This document shows, piece after piece, positions 17,591 to 25,515 of a DNA stretch of 61,630 nucleotides. The notes beneath the pieces are model-generated. The model had not been told where the DNA came from and made no database searches. It worked only from the letters and a program-made list of their open reading frames with translations. Source of the stretch: Oscillospiraceae bacterium (GTDB lineage: Bacteria; Bacillota; Clostridia; Oscillospirales; Oscillospiraceae); contig JAFSLL010000153.1 in NCBI GenBank assembly GCA_017448455.1, forward strand, positions 1 through 61,630, read 5' to 3'. The position numbers and the translations under genes were made by a program. Within the stretch, counting starts at the first letter, position 1. Each line of letters begins with the position of its first letter.

Positions 17591-18300
17591 ACGGGGAAAA
17601 GCCAAACCCGGCCGGAGCGTTCACCAGCCGCATGACCCGTGGCGAGACCGCCGCCGCGGTATGCTATCTCGCAGTTCATCTCTGGCTGCTCCCAAAGCTT
17701 CTTTTCGCGCTGCCGCAGACCGCCTCACTCTCGGACGCGGACATCAATCTGATCTGTTATGCCGTCGGTTTCCTCTATATGCTGGTGTTTGCCGGGCGTT
17801 TTCTCCGCCGCGATTTTGACCCGGTCTGCGATGATCCCTTTTATACCTTTCTGCAGATTGTGATCTGCTACGGGATGATGATCGCCTTCAATCTGATTCT
17901 CAATACCCTCCTGACGCTGCTGCCGGTGGAAAATCCAAATTCTGCCGCGGTCATTGAGATGGCCGGGCAGGAGTTCGGAAAAACGGCGGCCATGGCGGTC
18001 TTTCTCGCGCCGCTTCTGGAGGAACTGATTTTCCGGGCGGGGATTTTCGGTTTCCTGAGACCGTACAGCCGCACGCTCGCCTATCTCACCAGCATGCTGC
18101 TCTTCGCGCTGTACCATGTCTGGGGCTACGCGCTCTCCGACCCGATTTACTGGCTGTATCTGCTGCAGTATCTGCCCGTCTCCTGGCTGCTCTGCCGCTG
18201 CTATGAGCGCTGTAACAGCATCTGGGGCAGCATCTTCCTGCATATGACCATCAACGGCATCTCCCTGTACTCGCTGTCTTTTGTATCGGAATACCTGTAA
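17587..18300 (+). CDS. CPBP-family intramembrane glutamic protease
   Basis: 237 aa with about seven hydrophobic segments. The CAAX-protease/bacteriocin-processing (Abi) signature is complete: EELIFRAGIFGFL with the paired Glu at 145-146 and Arg150, FALYHVWGY with His177, and a late His/Asn pair in SIFLHMTING. Such proteins cleave within the membrane. In bacteria roles include bacteriocin self-immunity and lipid-linked peptide processing, but most are uncharacterised. No bacteriocin gene is seen nearby, and its coupling to mutS by a 4-base overlap says little about substrate. Confidence 0.88.
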   Translation: MNGEKPNPAGAFTSRMTRGETAAAVCYLAVHLWLLPKLLFALPQTASLSDADINLICYAVGFLYMLVFAGRFLRRDFDPVCDDPFYTFLQIVICYGMMIAFNLILNTLLTLLPVENPNSAAVIEMAGQEFGKTAAMAVFLAPLLEELIFRAGIFGFLRPYSRTLAYLTSMLLFALYHVWGYALSDPIYWLYLLQYLPVSWLLCRCYERCNSIWGSIFLHMTINGISLYSLSFVSEYL

Positions 18301-18311
18301 GGAAGGCGCCT

Positions 18312-19004
18312 ATGTCACACGACCTGCAACTCCGGCCGATTGCCGTCATTCATACCGATTTCCCGACCAAATTCGGCATTCCCCGCCAGCCTCGTCTCGC
18401 TGACACACTCCAGGCGACGCTTGTCTTTGAGCCGGATTACCGTGTGGAGGAAGCTCTGCGCGGGATTGAAGACTTCTCTCACCTGTGGCTGATCTGGGGT
18501 TTCTCTGAAAACAAAGACCGCGGCTGGTCGCCGACCGTCCGCCCTCCCAGGCTCGGCGGCAACACCCGCGTCGGCGTCTTCGCAACCCGCTCGCCCTTCC
18601 GCCCGAACGGACTCGGCCTCTCCTGCGTCAGACTGCTCTCCGTCCGGAAAGATCCGAAGCTGGGGAGCGTTCTCCTTGTATCCGGCGCGGATATGGTTGA
18701 CGGAACGCCGATCTACGACATCAAGCCGTATCTGCCCTATACCGACTGTGTCCCGGAGGCCGTCGGCGGCTTTGCCCCCGATGAAGGCCGACAGCTCCGG
18801 GTAAGCTTCCCGGAGGAGCTGGAGCGGCTCGTCCCCAAGGACAAACGGGAAGGCCTCCGCGCCGTTCTGGCGCATGATCCGCGTCCCGCCTACCAGCGCG
18901 ACCCTGAGCGGATCTACGGTCTGCCCTTTGCCGGGCTGGAAATTCACTTCCGGGTTGATGAAACAACGCTCACCGTCGTTTCCGTAGAGTCTGTCTCAAG
19001 CTGA
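18312..19004 (+). CDS. trmO: tRNA (t6A37) N6-methyltransferase TrmO
   Basis: 230 aa. SAM-dependent beta-barrel methyltransferase that makes m6t6A at A37 of ANN-decoding tRNAs. Family blocks are clear: PIAVIHTDFPTKFGIPRQP at the start, FSHLWLIWGFSEN, PPRLGGNTRVGVFATRSPFRPNGLGLSCVRL, and DGTPIYDIKPYLPYTD, then a small C-terminal domain with DPRPAYQRDPERIYGL. AAGGAAGG precedes the ATG 11 bases after the protease gene. It is the third tRNA-A37 enzyme gene within 9 kb, after miaA and miaB. Confidence 0.95.
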   Translation: MSHDLQLRPIAVIHTDFPTKFGIPRQPRLADTLQATLVFEPDYRVEEALRGIEDFSHLWLIWGFSENKDRGWSPTVRPPRLGGNTRVGVFATRSPFRPNGLGLSCVRLLSVRKDPKLGSVLLVSGADMVDGTPIYDIKPYLPYTDCVPEAVGGFAPDEGRQLRVSFPEELERLVPKDKREGLRAVLAHDPRPAYQRDPERIYGLPFAGLEIHFRVDETTLTVVSVESVSS

Positions 19005-19046
19005 AACACTTCCTGGTTTTTGATGTCTGGCATTTAAATAATGAAG

Positions 19047-19076
19047 CGATCTGGCTATTTTATTATGGCCAGATCG
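19047..19076 (+). terminator. Hairpin between trmO and the ECF gene
   Basis: CGATCTGG and CCAGATCG flank a 14-nt AT-rich loop, 43 bases after the trmO stop. The tail (TTGTTATAG) is poor in T. It may be a weak terminator of the miaB-trmO operon or a leader element of the ECF gene; no known riboswitch consensus was recognised. Confidence 0.5.
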
Positions 19077-19116
19077 TTGTTATAGTGGAGATAATCCCTG
19101 AGAGGAGGCCTGCCCT

Positions 19117-19641
19117 GTGAACAGCCATGCTATAACTACCCGTAAGCTGACGGTAACCGCCATTCTGATGGCAATGAACATTATCATGAGCACCAGTGTG
19201 CTGAGTATTCCCGTCCCCGGCGGGCATATGTACTTAAACGACGTCATCATCGTCACCGCGGCGGTGCTGCTGGAACCGTTTTACGCCTTTCTCGTCGGCG
19301 GTGTCGGCGCGTTCATCGGGGACATGCTGTTTTATCCGACGCCGATGTTTGTCTCCCTGGTCACCCACGGGCTTCAGGCTGCCGTGATTTCTCTGTTTGT
19401 CCACCGTTTTATGAAAGAGAAGCCGGTCCTCAGCGCGCTGGTCGGCGCGCTGGTCGGCTGGGTGATCACCGTTCTCGGGTACAGCTTAGGCCGCGCCTAT
19501 ATTTACGGAACGCCGGAATACGCGATCTTAAAACTGCCCTTTCAGATTCTGCAGACCGGTGTCGGTTCCGCGCTTGCCCTGCTCCTCTGCTACCGTCTGA
19601 ACATCGTCGGGCTTTATCAGAAGTTCTTCCGGAACGCATGA
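19117..19641 (+). CDS. ECF transporter S component (PF07155/COG4720-like)
   Basis: 174 aa beginning at a GTG with GAGAGGAGG upstream. It has about six hydrophobic segments. The N-terminal TRKLTVTAILMAMNIIMS...SIPVPGGHMYLNDVIIVTAAVLLEPFYAFLVGG pattern matches the small substrate-binding subunits of energy-coupling-factor transporters in the COG4720 group, whose members take up vitamin-like compounds such as thiamine precursors or pyridoxine. No EcfA/EcfT genes are in the window, so it would share an energising module encoded elsewhere (group II ECF). The substrate cannot be read, and no thiamine or other riboswitch was seen upstream. Confidence 0.85.
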   Translation: MNSHAITTRKLTVTAILMAMNIIMSTSVLSIPVPGGHMYLNDVIIVTAAVLLEPFYAFLVGGVGAFIGDMLFYPTPMFVSLVTHGLQAAVISLFVHRFMKEKPVLSALVGALVGWVITVLGYSLGRAYIYGTPEYAILKLPFQILQTGVGSALALLLCYRLNIVGLYQKFFRNA

Positions 19642-19674
19642 AAAGCGAAGCCGTGATATTCGGATTTCCGCAAA

Positions 19675-19730
19675 AACAGCGCCGTTTGGGATGGTGCCTT
19701 TGAACTGCTCCCGGCGGCGCTGTCTTTTTT
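19675..19730. terminator. Bidirectional terminator (ECF gene / HAD gene)
   Basis: AGCGCCG...TGGGA pairs with TCCC..CGGCGCT across a 17-nt loop, ending in a T6 run on the plus strand; AAAAAC on the left gives a minus-strand T-run. It lies between the convergent ECF and HAD genes. Confidence 0.85.
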
Positions 19731-19731
19731 A

Positions 19732-20574
19732 TTATTCTGTTTTTTCAAGAAGCCGGAAGATTTCCCTGCCGACACCCGCGTCATTATTGCTCTCCACCAG
19801 CACATCGGCGCAGCGTTTGACCGCTTCCGCCGCGTTTTCCATCGCGCAGCCCCTGCCTGCCATCCGCAGCATCTCCGCGTCGTTCAGCCCGTCTCCGAAA
19901 GCAACGCTGTATGACGGGTCAATCCCCAGGGCTTCACAGAGCCTGCGCAGCGCTTTTCCTTTCCCCGCCTGCGCGCTGTTGATCTCAATATTGTTCTTCA
20001 GCGAGCTGGAAGCGATCAGCTCCGGGAACAGTTCCGGAATCAGCGCAAGCTGGCGGCTCCGCTCCTCCAGGTGTTCCCGGCGGAAGTACATCTGCAGTTT
20101 TTCCAGCGGGATGTTTTTCTCCAGAATCTCTTTTTTCAGTTCCGGAACCGGAAGCCGCAGGCTTTTCACCAGCTTCAGAATGTGCGGCTCGGTCTCAAAA
20201 AAATCCGGAGCCGCGTCATACATCCACTGTGTCATATACCCACGTTCTCCGCGATAGCAGTCATACAGCACCGGAAGCCTGTCCATATGCTCACAGACCT
20301 TTACCGCAAGCGCCGGGGCAATGCAGGCGCTGAAGAGCTGCCGCTGCTCCTGCAGATCATATACTTCCGCTCCATTTGCAAAGATAAAATAGCGGAACAG
20401 GCCCAGCTCAAGCAGATATTCCGGAAGCGCCTTCAGAATCCGTCCCGTGGCAGGCACCAGCAGGATCCCTGCTTCCGCCGCCGCCTGCAGTGCCGCCAGA
20501 TTCTTCTCCGGCAGCCGTTTTTCATCATCCAGCAGCGTGCCGTCCAGATCGAAAGCTATCAGTTTTACGTGCAT
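19732..20574 (-). CDS. Cof-type HAD-IIB phosphatase
   Basis: 280 aa. Cytoplasmic haloacid-dehalogenase phosphatase. Motif I FDLDGTLLDDE (Asp nucleophile and acid) is at residues 8-18, motif II Thr is in LVPATGR, motif III Lys is in QAGKGKAL, and motif IV is GDGLNDAEML. The roughly 100-residue insertion between motifs II and III is the C2B cap of the Cof subfamily, which hydrolyses sugar phosphates, phospholipid headgroup or cofactor phosphates. It starts 127 bases from the divergent TAXI-TRAP operon. The substrate is unknown. Confidence 0.9.
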   Translation of the reverse strand: MHVKLIAFDLDGTLLDDEKRLPEKNLAALQAAAEAGILLVPATGRILKALPEYLLELGLFRYFIFANGAEVYDLQEQRQLFSACIAPALAVKVCEHMDRLPVLYDCYRGERGYMTQWMYDAAPDFFETEPHILKLVKSLRLPVPELKKEILEKNIPLEKLQMYFRREHLEERSRQLALIPELFPELIASSSLKNNIEINSAQAGKGKALRRLCEALGIDPSYSVAFGDGLNDAEMLRMAGRGCAMENAAEAVKRCADVLVESNNDAGVGREIFRLLEKTE

Positions 20575-20591
20575 ATTCCTGCTTCCCCATG

Positions 20592-20605
20592 TGTATACAT
20601 GTACA
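20592..20605. promoter_or_regulatory. Palindromic pair between the HAD and TRAP genes
   Basis: Two abutting perfect palindromes, TGTATACA (20592-20599) and TGTACA (20600-20605), lie in the divergent intergenic region 26 bases upstream of the TRAP -35. They could be a regulator half-site pair; no regulator gene is adjacent. Confidence 0.35.
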
Positions 20606-20630
20606 TTTTAATATTCTCACACATTTACGC

Positions 20631-20659
20631 TTGCATTCTCTAAAGACTTGTTGTATTAT
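20631..20659 (+). promoter_or_regulatory. Promoter of the TAXI-TRAP operon
   Basis: TTGCAT (20631-20636) and TATTAT (20654-20659) are 17 bases apart. They lie 43 bases ahead of the solute-binding protein ATG, which has GGAGG. Confidence 0.6.
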
Positions 20660-20701
20660 TATACTGCTTTTTTAATACCAAGCAAGTAGGAGGAAGAAAA
20701 A

Positions 20702-21646
20702 ATGAAAAAAATCGTTGCTTTGCTTCTGGCTGCGGTGATGGTCGTCGCGCTTTGCGCCTGCGGCGCCAGCAAGCCCCTCAACTTCACCACCGGCGGTGAC
20801 CAGGGCACTTATTACGGCTTCGGCGGCGTTCTCGCCCAGAAGATCAGCGAGAAAACCAAGACCCAGGTAACCGCGATTACCTCCGGCGGCTCCAAGGCCA
20901 ACATCGAGGCACTGCAGGCCGGCGACGCCCAGTTCGGCTTTGTCCAGTCCGACGTCATGGCCTACGGCTACGAGGGATCCCGTCTCTTTGATGCCGCAGT
21001 TGAGAATTATTCCACCGTCGCGGCGCTCTATATGGAGCAGGTTCAGATCGTCACCCTGAACCCGGACATCAAAACCGTTGCCGACCTGAAGGGTAAGACC
21101 GTCTCCATCGGCGCTGCCGGTTCCGGTGTTTACTTCAACGCCATCGACGTACTCGGTGTCTATGGTCTGACCGAGAATGACATCACCCCGACTTACCAGT
21201 CCTTCGGTGACAGCACCGAAGCGCTGCAGGACGGACAGATTGACGCTGCCTTCGTCGTCGCCGGCGCCCCGACCACTGCAGTTACCTCTCTGGCGGCAAC
21301 CCGCAATGTCTATCTGGTGGGCCTGGACGACGCGCACATCGATGATCTGATTGCCGCGTCCCCGTACTACAGCAAGTATGTCATCCCCGCCGCCACCTAT
21401 AACATGCCCGAGGATGTCCCGACCGTGGCTGTCGGTGCCGTGGTCATCGCCCGTGACGACGTTTCCGCGGATGATGTCTACAACTTTGTCTCCGCCGTCT
21501 TTGAGAATATTGAAGAGCTCAAAGCCGCGCACGACAAGGCAAACGAACTGGATCTTGACTTTGCCGCCTCCGTGACCAGCGTTCCGTATCACGCCGGCGC
21601 TGCCAAGTACTTCGCGGAAAAGGGCCTTTCGGTTCCCACCAAGTAA
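20702..21646 (+). CDS. TAXI-family TRAP solute-binding lipoprotein
   Basis: 314 aa. The N-terminus is a lipoprotein signal (MKKIVALLLAAVMVVALCAC) with the acylated Cys expected at position 20. The mature domain matches TAXI binding proteins: FTTGGDQGTYYGFGGVLAQKI, SGGSKANIEALQAGDAQFGFVQSD, LKGKTVSIGAAGSGVYFNA and GQIDAAFVVAGAPTTAV. It captures a small substrate, glutamate- or dicarboxylate-like in known cases, for the TRAP permease encoded 88 bases downstream. A hairpin between the two genes probably sets the usual excess of binding protein over permease. Confidence 0.93.
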   Translation: MKKIVALLLAAVMVVALCACGASKPLNFTTGGDQGTYYGFGGVLAQKISEKTKTQVTAITSGGSKANIEALQAGDAQFGFVQSDVMAYGYEGSRLFDAAVENYSTVAALYMEQVQIVTLNPDIKTVADLKGKTVSIGAAGSGVYFNAIDVLGVYGLTENDITPTYQSFGDSTEALQDGQIDAAFVVAGAPTTAVTSLAATRNVYLVGLDDAHIDDLIAASPYYSKYVIPAATYNMPEDVPTVAVGAVVIARDDVSADDVYNFVSAVFENIEELKAAHDKANELDLDFAASVTSVPYHAGAAKYFAEKGLSVPTK

Positions 21647-21677
21647 AAACAGATTTCCCGCGTCCATATTCTGCAGA

Positions 21678-21712
21678 GGCGCCGTTACCGCGGCGCCCTG
21701 CTTTTCATTTTA
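21678..21712 (+). terminator. Intercistronic hairpin, binding protein / permease
   Basis: GGCGCCG (21678-21684) pairs with CGGCGCC (21691-21697) around a 6-nt loop, followed by CTGCTTTTCATTTT. It is a probable partial terminator or mRNA stabiliser between the two TRAP genes. Confidence 0.65.
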
Positions 21713-21734
21713 ATCCCCGGGAGGAGATGAACCC

Positions 21735-23714
21735 GTGTCCGAAAAAGAAAACCGCACCCATGCCGCTGAGCCGGATGTCGGCACCGCACAGGATGTCGAA
21801 GAAATGATGAAAAAATACGACCGCGAGTCGAATGTCCGAATCTGGGAGGGCATTCCGAGGGTCGTCATCCGCGCAGTCGGCGTGGCGTTTTCTGTCTACT
21901 GTATTTATGTCACCCTCTTCGGGAAAATGATGCCGGAGGAGAAGCTGAACCTGTTTCTGGGCCTGATTCTTATTTTCGGCTATCTGCATTATCCGATCAA
22001 GAAGAGCCATGTGCGTCCGAATTATATTCCCTGGTATGACATCGTCATTATGCTGCTCGGCGCCATCCCGTTCTTTTACTTCGCCGCTAACGCACAGTCG
22101 ATCATCAAGCTCGCGACGCGTGTCACCCAGAATCCGGTCATGGTCGGAATGGCGGTCTGCTCGATTCTGGCATATATGGAGCTCTGCCGGCGCTGCGTGG
22201 GCATTCCCATCCTCTGTGTCGTCGGCGCGCTGCTCATTTACACTTTTGCCAATGTCCGCTTCGGCAAGGTCATCTACGATCTGTTCTATACGACCACGGG
22301 GCTTATGAACACGCCGATCAACGTCTGTGCCAAGTATATTGTCGTCTTCATTATCTTCGGCGCCTTCCTGGAGCGAACAGGAATCTCAAACTTCTTTATC
22401 AACCTGGCAAACTGCATCGCGGGCTCCTCTTCCGGCGGTCCGGCCAAGGTTGCGGTCATCTCTTCCGCGCTCTGCGGTATGGTCTCCGGCTCCTCGGTCG
22501 GCAACACCGTCACGACCGGTTCTGTCACAATCCCGATGATGAAGAAGACAGGCTACAAATCGGAGTTTGCCGGCGCGGTGGAAGCCGCCGCCTCTACCGG
22601 CGGACAGATCATGCCTCCCATCATGGGCGCTGCCGCGTTCCTGATGAGCGAGTACATGGGGATTCCCTACGGGCAGGTTGCGCTGAAGGCGATCCTCCCT
22701 GCCGTGCTCTACTTCGCCGGCATTTATATCGCCGTCCATCTGGAGGCCAAAAAGCTCGGTCTGCGCGGCATCCCGCGGGAGGAACTGCCGAAGCTGCTCC
22801 GCCTGCTGCCGAAGATCTATCTGCTGACCCCGCTGGTGGTCCTGGTGATTCTGGTCTCCACCAACCGCCACACCATGCAGTTTTCCGCCGCGGTTGCCAT
22901 TCTGATCACCATCGCCGTCGGCATCATCAACAACTTCGTCAACAAGTTCACGCATGAACCCGATACCAGCGACAACCTCACCGTTGAGAAGGTTCTGGAC
23001 GCGCTGGAAGCCGGCGCGAAGAGCTGCATTACCGTTGCGGTTGCCTGTGCCATGGCGGGGCTTGTCGCCGGGTGCATCACCTCTACGGGACTTGCGTCCA
23101 TGCTCATCACCGCGGTTGTCACCATCTCCGGCGGCAGAGTCATAATTGCCCTGCTGCTCACGATGCTCTGCTGCATTGTTCTGGGCATGGGCGTTCCGAC
23201 CACCGCAAACTACTGCATCATGGCATCCACCTGCGCACCGATCCTGATCACCATCGGCGTTCCGCAGGTCGCTGCGCATTTCTTCGTATTCTACTTCGGC
23301 ATTGTGGCAGACATCACGCCGCCGGTCGCCCTAGCAGCCTATGCCGGCTCCGCCATCGCCAAGGCGCCGCCCATGAAAACCGCCGTCAACGCAACAAAGC
23401 TCGCGATTGCCGCCTTTGTCGTACCGTATATTTTCGCGATGAATCCCGCCATGCTGTTTGTGGATACCACGGCCCTGCAGGTTGTGCTGGTTGTTCTGAC
23501 GTCCCTGATCGGTATTTTTGGCGTTGCTGCCGCCCTGAACGGCTACCTGTTCCGGCATATGAACATCCCGGTCAGGATCCTGTTTGCTGTCGGCGGTCTG
23601 CTGATGCTGGATCCGAAAGTCGCGACCGATCTGATCGGCATCGTCATATTCGGCGCCGCGTTCCTCTGGCAGTACTTCTCTTCCCGCCGCGCGGGATCTG
23701 CTTCTGCCGCCTGA
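21735..23714 (+). CDS. TRAP transporter fused permease (4TM/12TM)
   Basis: 659 aa, starting at a GTG with GAGGAG upstream. A hydrophilic N-terminus (about 35 residues) is followed by a small 4-helix DctQ-like part (to about 170) and the large DctM-like channel. The DctM part shows SSSGGPAKVAVISSALCGMVSGSSVGNTVTTGSVTIPMMKKTGY and AAASTGGQIMPPIMGAAAFLM in pieces around 245-310, and VLGMGVPTTANY near 480. The fused type always pairs with TAXI binding proteins. It imports its substrate by Na+-coupled transport without ATP. Confidence 0.94.
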   Translation: MSEKENRTHAAEPDVGTAQDVEEMMKKYDRESNVRIWEGIPRVVIRAVGVAFSVYCIYVTLFGKMMPEEKLNLFLGLILIFGYLHYPIKKSHVRPNYIPWYDIVIMLLGAIPFFYFAANAQSIIKLATRVTQNPVMVGMAVCSILAYMELCRRCVGIPILCVVGALLIYTFANVRFGKVIYDLFYTTTGLMNTPINVCAKYIVVFIIFGAFLERTGISNFFINLANCIAGSSSGGPAKVAVISSALCGMVSGSSVGNTVTTGSVTIPMMKKTGYKSEFAGAVEAAASTGGQIMPPIMGAAAFLMSEYMGIPYGQVALKAILPAVLYFAGIYIAVHLEAKKLGLRGIPREELPKLLRLLPKIYLLTPLVVLVILVSTNRHTMQFSAAVAILITIAVGIINNFVNKFTHEPDTSDNLTVEKVLDALEAGAKSCITVAVACAMAGLVAGCITSTGLASMLITAVVTISGGRVIIALLLTMLCCIVLGMGVPTTANYCIMASTCAPILITIGVPQVAAHFFVFYFGIVADITPPVALAAYAGSAIAKAPPMKTAVNATKLAIAAFVVPYIFAMNPAMLFVDTTALQVVLVVLTSLIGIFGVAAALNGYLFRHMNIPVRILFAVGGLLMLDPKVATDLIGIVIFGAAFLWQYFSSRRAGSASAA

Positions 23715-23744
23715 TTCTGCGGTTCGGCAACAAATCGAAGTTTC

Positions 23745-23782
23745 CGGGCTCTCCTCCCTCGCAGGGGAGGGGGCCCGTTTTC
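23745..23782 (+). terminator. Terminator of the TRAP operon
   Basis: CGGGC..CTCCTCCC pairs with GGGGAGGGGGCCCG with one bulge, followed by TTTTC. It begins 31 bases after the permease stop. Confidence 0.85.
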
Positions 23783-23799
23783 TATACTCGTGAAAACCG

Positions 23800-23828
23800 T
23801 TGTCTTTTGCCTGCGTGTGTGGTACTAT
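23800..23828 (+). promoter_or_regulatory. Promoter of the glucosyltransferase-LRR operon
   Basis: TTGTCT (23800-23805) and TACTAT (23823-23828) are 17 bases apart, directly after the TRAP terminator and 67 bases before the glucosyltransferase ATG. Confidence 0.55.
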
Positions 23829-23863
23829 GTGCAGGAAGTATCCGGTTTATCTGACGATAATTC

Positions 23864-23880
23864 CCCGGTTCCGAACCGGG
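23864..23880 (+). promoter_or_regulatory. 17-bp dyad before the glucosyltransferase ribosome site
   Basis: CCCGGTTC and GAACCGGG flank a single C. The dyad ends 2 bases before AGAGGAG. A one-base loop argues for a protein-binding operator in DNA, although a slightly opened RNA hairpin could also mask translation. No partner regulator is visible. Confidence 0.4.
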
Positions 23881-23895
23881 CAGAGGAGTGCGCGC

Positions 23896-25515
23896 ATGAT
23901 TTCGATAAAGACAGACAGAATCAGACAGGGCTGGCAGGACGGGCTGCTTCCGGCTGTGGAGAAACAGCGGTTTCTCCTGTGCCTTGCCGCCGTATTCCTC
24001 TGGGGCCTTGCCGCGCATGCGTACGGCTTCCTGCGCGCCAGTTTCTCCCACGACATGCTCAACGCCCTCGTGGTGGAGAACGTGGAAACCTACTGGAAGA
24101 TGCAGCTCGGCCGCCCGGGCATTGTCCTTTACCGCCGCCTGTTCCGAGGGCTGATCGCCGCTCCCTGGCTGCTGGGGATCCTGAGCCTGCTCTGGCTTAG
24201 CCTGAGCACATTTCTGACCGCCAAGCTGTTTCGGGTCCGCGGAAAACTCTTCCCGGTCCTCGTTGCGGGCATCATGACGGTCAACCTCTCCACGGTTGCC
24301 ATGACCGCCACTTACCTTTACGAGATGGATGCAAACCTTTTTGCGGTTCTTCTCGGTGTCTGCGCCGTCTTTCTGTGGGACCGCTACGGGCTCATCGGCA
24401 GTCTCGCCGGGATTTTTCTGGTTGCCGGCTGCATGGGCACGTATCAGAGCCTTTTTTCCGTTCCGGTCACGCTGATCATGCTCCTGAGCATCGCCGCGCT
24501 CCTTCGCGGTGACAGCGCCGCCGCGGTCGTCCGGAAAGGGCTGATCGGCATCGGCATGCTGCTGCTCGGCGCCGCGCTCTATTATGTTCTGATTCGGGCC
24601 ATGTGCGCCATCAAGGATATTAACCTTGCCATGGACAGCTACAACAGTGTGGAGCAGGCATCTTCGGTTTCGGTGACCGCCCGGATCCTGCATGTCTATC
24701 AAACCTGGGCCTCCGCATTCTGGAATCCGGGAGCCTCTCATGTTGAAAAGGCAGTACTGCTTGTCAACGTCCTGCTTCCGCTTTTCGCTTTTCCCTGTCT
24801 GCTCGTTCGCTTCTTTCGAAAAAAAGGCGCTCTGCCCGAAAAACTGCTCTTCGCAGCGCTTCTGCTGCTGCTTCCCTTGGGCATGAACACGGCGCAGCTC
24901 AGCTTCTCGCGAGACATACACGATCTGATGAAGTATTCCTTCTGGCTGTTTTATCTGCTCTGTCTGCTTCCGTTCTTCATTCCCGCTGCCGAAAACAGCG
25001 CCCTGCCGACTCCGGCATGGCCACGTGTCGTTTCCGTTCTGCTGGTGCTGGTCTTCCTCGTTTCCAATGTTCAAACCGCCAACATCGTCTACACGAAAAA
25101 AGATCTGGAGCAGACCGCAACGGTTTCTCTGCTGACCCGTGTCATGAGCCGGGTTGAGCAGACGCCTGACTATCTTCCCGGAGAAACACCTCTGGTTTTC
25201 GCCGGCATCAGCGAAGATCTGCAGGCACAGCTTCCCGGTTTCGAAGCCTATTACGACATTACCGGCTGTGAGAGCAGTTCCCTGATTCCCAACGCCAATT
25301 CCTCTTATAACTACAACGCGTATGCTGCTGCCCTCCGCTGGCTGCTGAACTGCCCCGTGCGGATTGCGGACCGGGAGATCTGGACGGAGATGCAGACAGA
25401 TGCGCGCGTCCTGGCGATGCCCTGTTACCCGGCGGACGGCTGTATTCAGCGGCTCGACGATGTGCTGGTCATCCGCATGGGCGAAACGATTGATCCTGAA
25501 GGAGGCCTCTCATGA
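23896..25515 (+). CDS. GtrII-like membrane glucosyltransferase (Glucos_trans_II)
   Basis: 539 aa from the ATG at 23896, which has GAGGAG upstream. About 10-12 hydrophobic segments span residues 25-420 and a soluble C-terminal domain covers about 440-539. Features of the phage/Firmicute GtrII-type glucosyl transferase domain are seen: SFSHDMLNAL after the first helix, YWKMQLGRPG, YLYEMDANLFAVLLG with an acidic pair, and GCMGTYQSLFSVP. Such enzymes transfer glucose from a lipid-linked donor to surface polysaccharide outside the membrane. It overlaps the next gene by ATGA. No GtrA/GtrB flippase or donor synthase is in the window, so the donor supply lies elsewhere. Confidence 0.8.
   Translation: MISIKTDRIRQGWQDGLLPAVEKQRFLLCLAAVFLWGLAAHAYGFLRASFSHDMLNALVVENVETYWKMQLGRPGIVLYRRLFRGLIAAPWLLGILSLLWLSLSTFLTAKLFRVRGKLFPVLVAGIMTVNLSTVAMTATYLYEMDANLFAVLLGVCAVFLWDRYGLIGSLAGIFLVAGCMGTYQSLFSVPVTLIMLLSIAALLRGDSAAAVVRKGLIGIGMLLLGAALYYVLIRAMCAIKDINLAMDSYNSVEQASSVSVTARILHVYQTWASAFWNPGASHVEKAVLLVNVLLPLFAFPCLLVRFFRKKGALPEKLLFAALLLLLPLGMNTAQLSFSRDIHDLMKYSFWLFYLLCLLPFFIPAAENSALPTPAWPRVVSVLLVLVFLVSNVQTANIVYTKKDLEQTATVSLLTRVMSRVEQTPDYLPGETPLVFAGISEDLQAQLPGFEAYYDITGCESSSLIPNANSSYNYNAYAAALRWLLNCPVRIADREIWTEMQTDARVLAMPCYPADGCIQRLDDVLVIRMGETIDPEGGLS

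Noticed and set aside
19005-19116. Riboswitch upstream of the ECF S component gene
   Set aside because: Only a simple hairpin is present; no thiamine, preQ1, flavin or cobalamin consensus was recognised.
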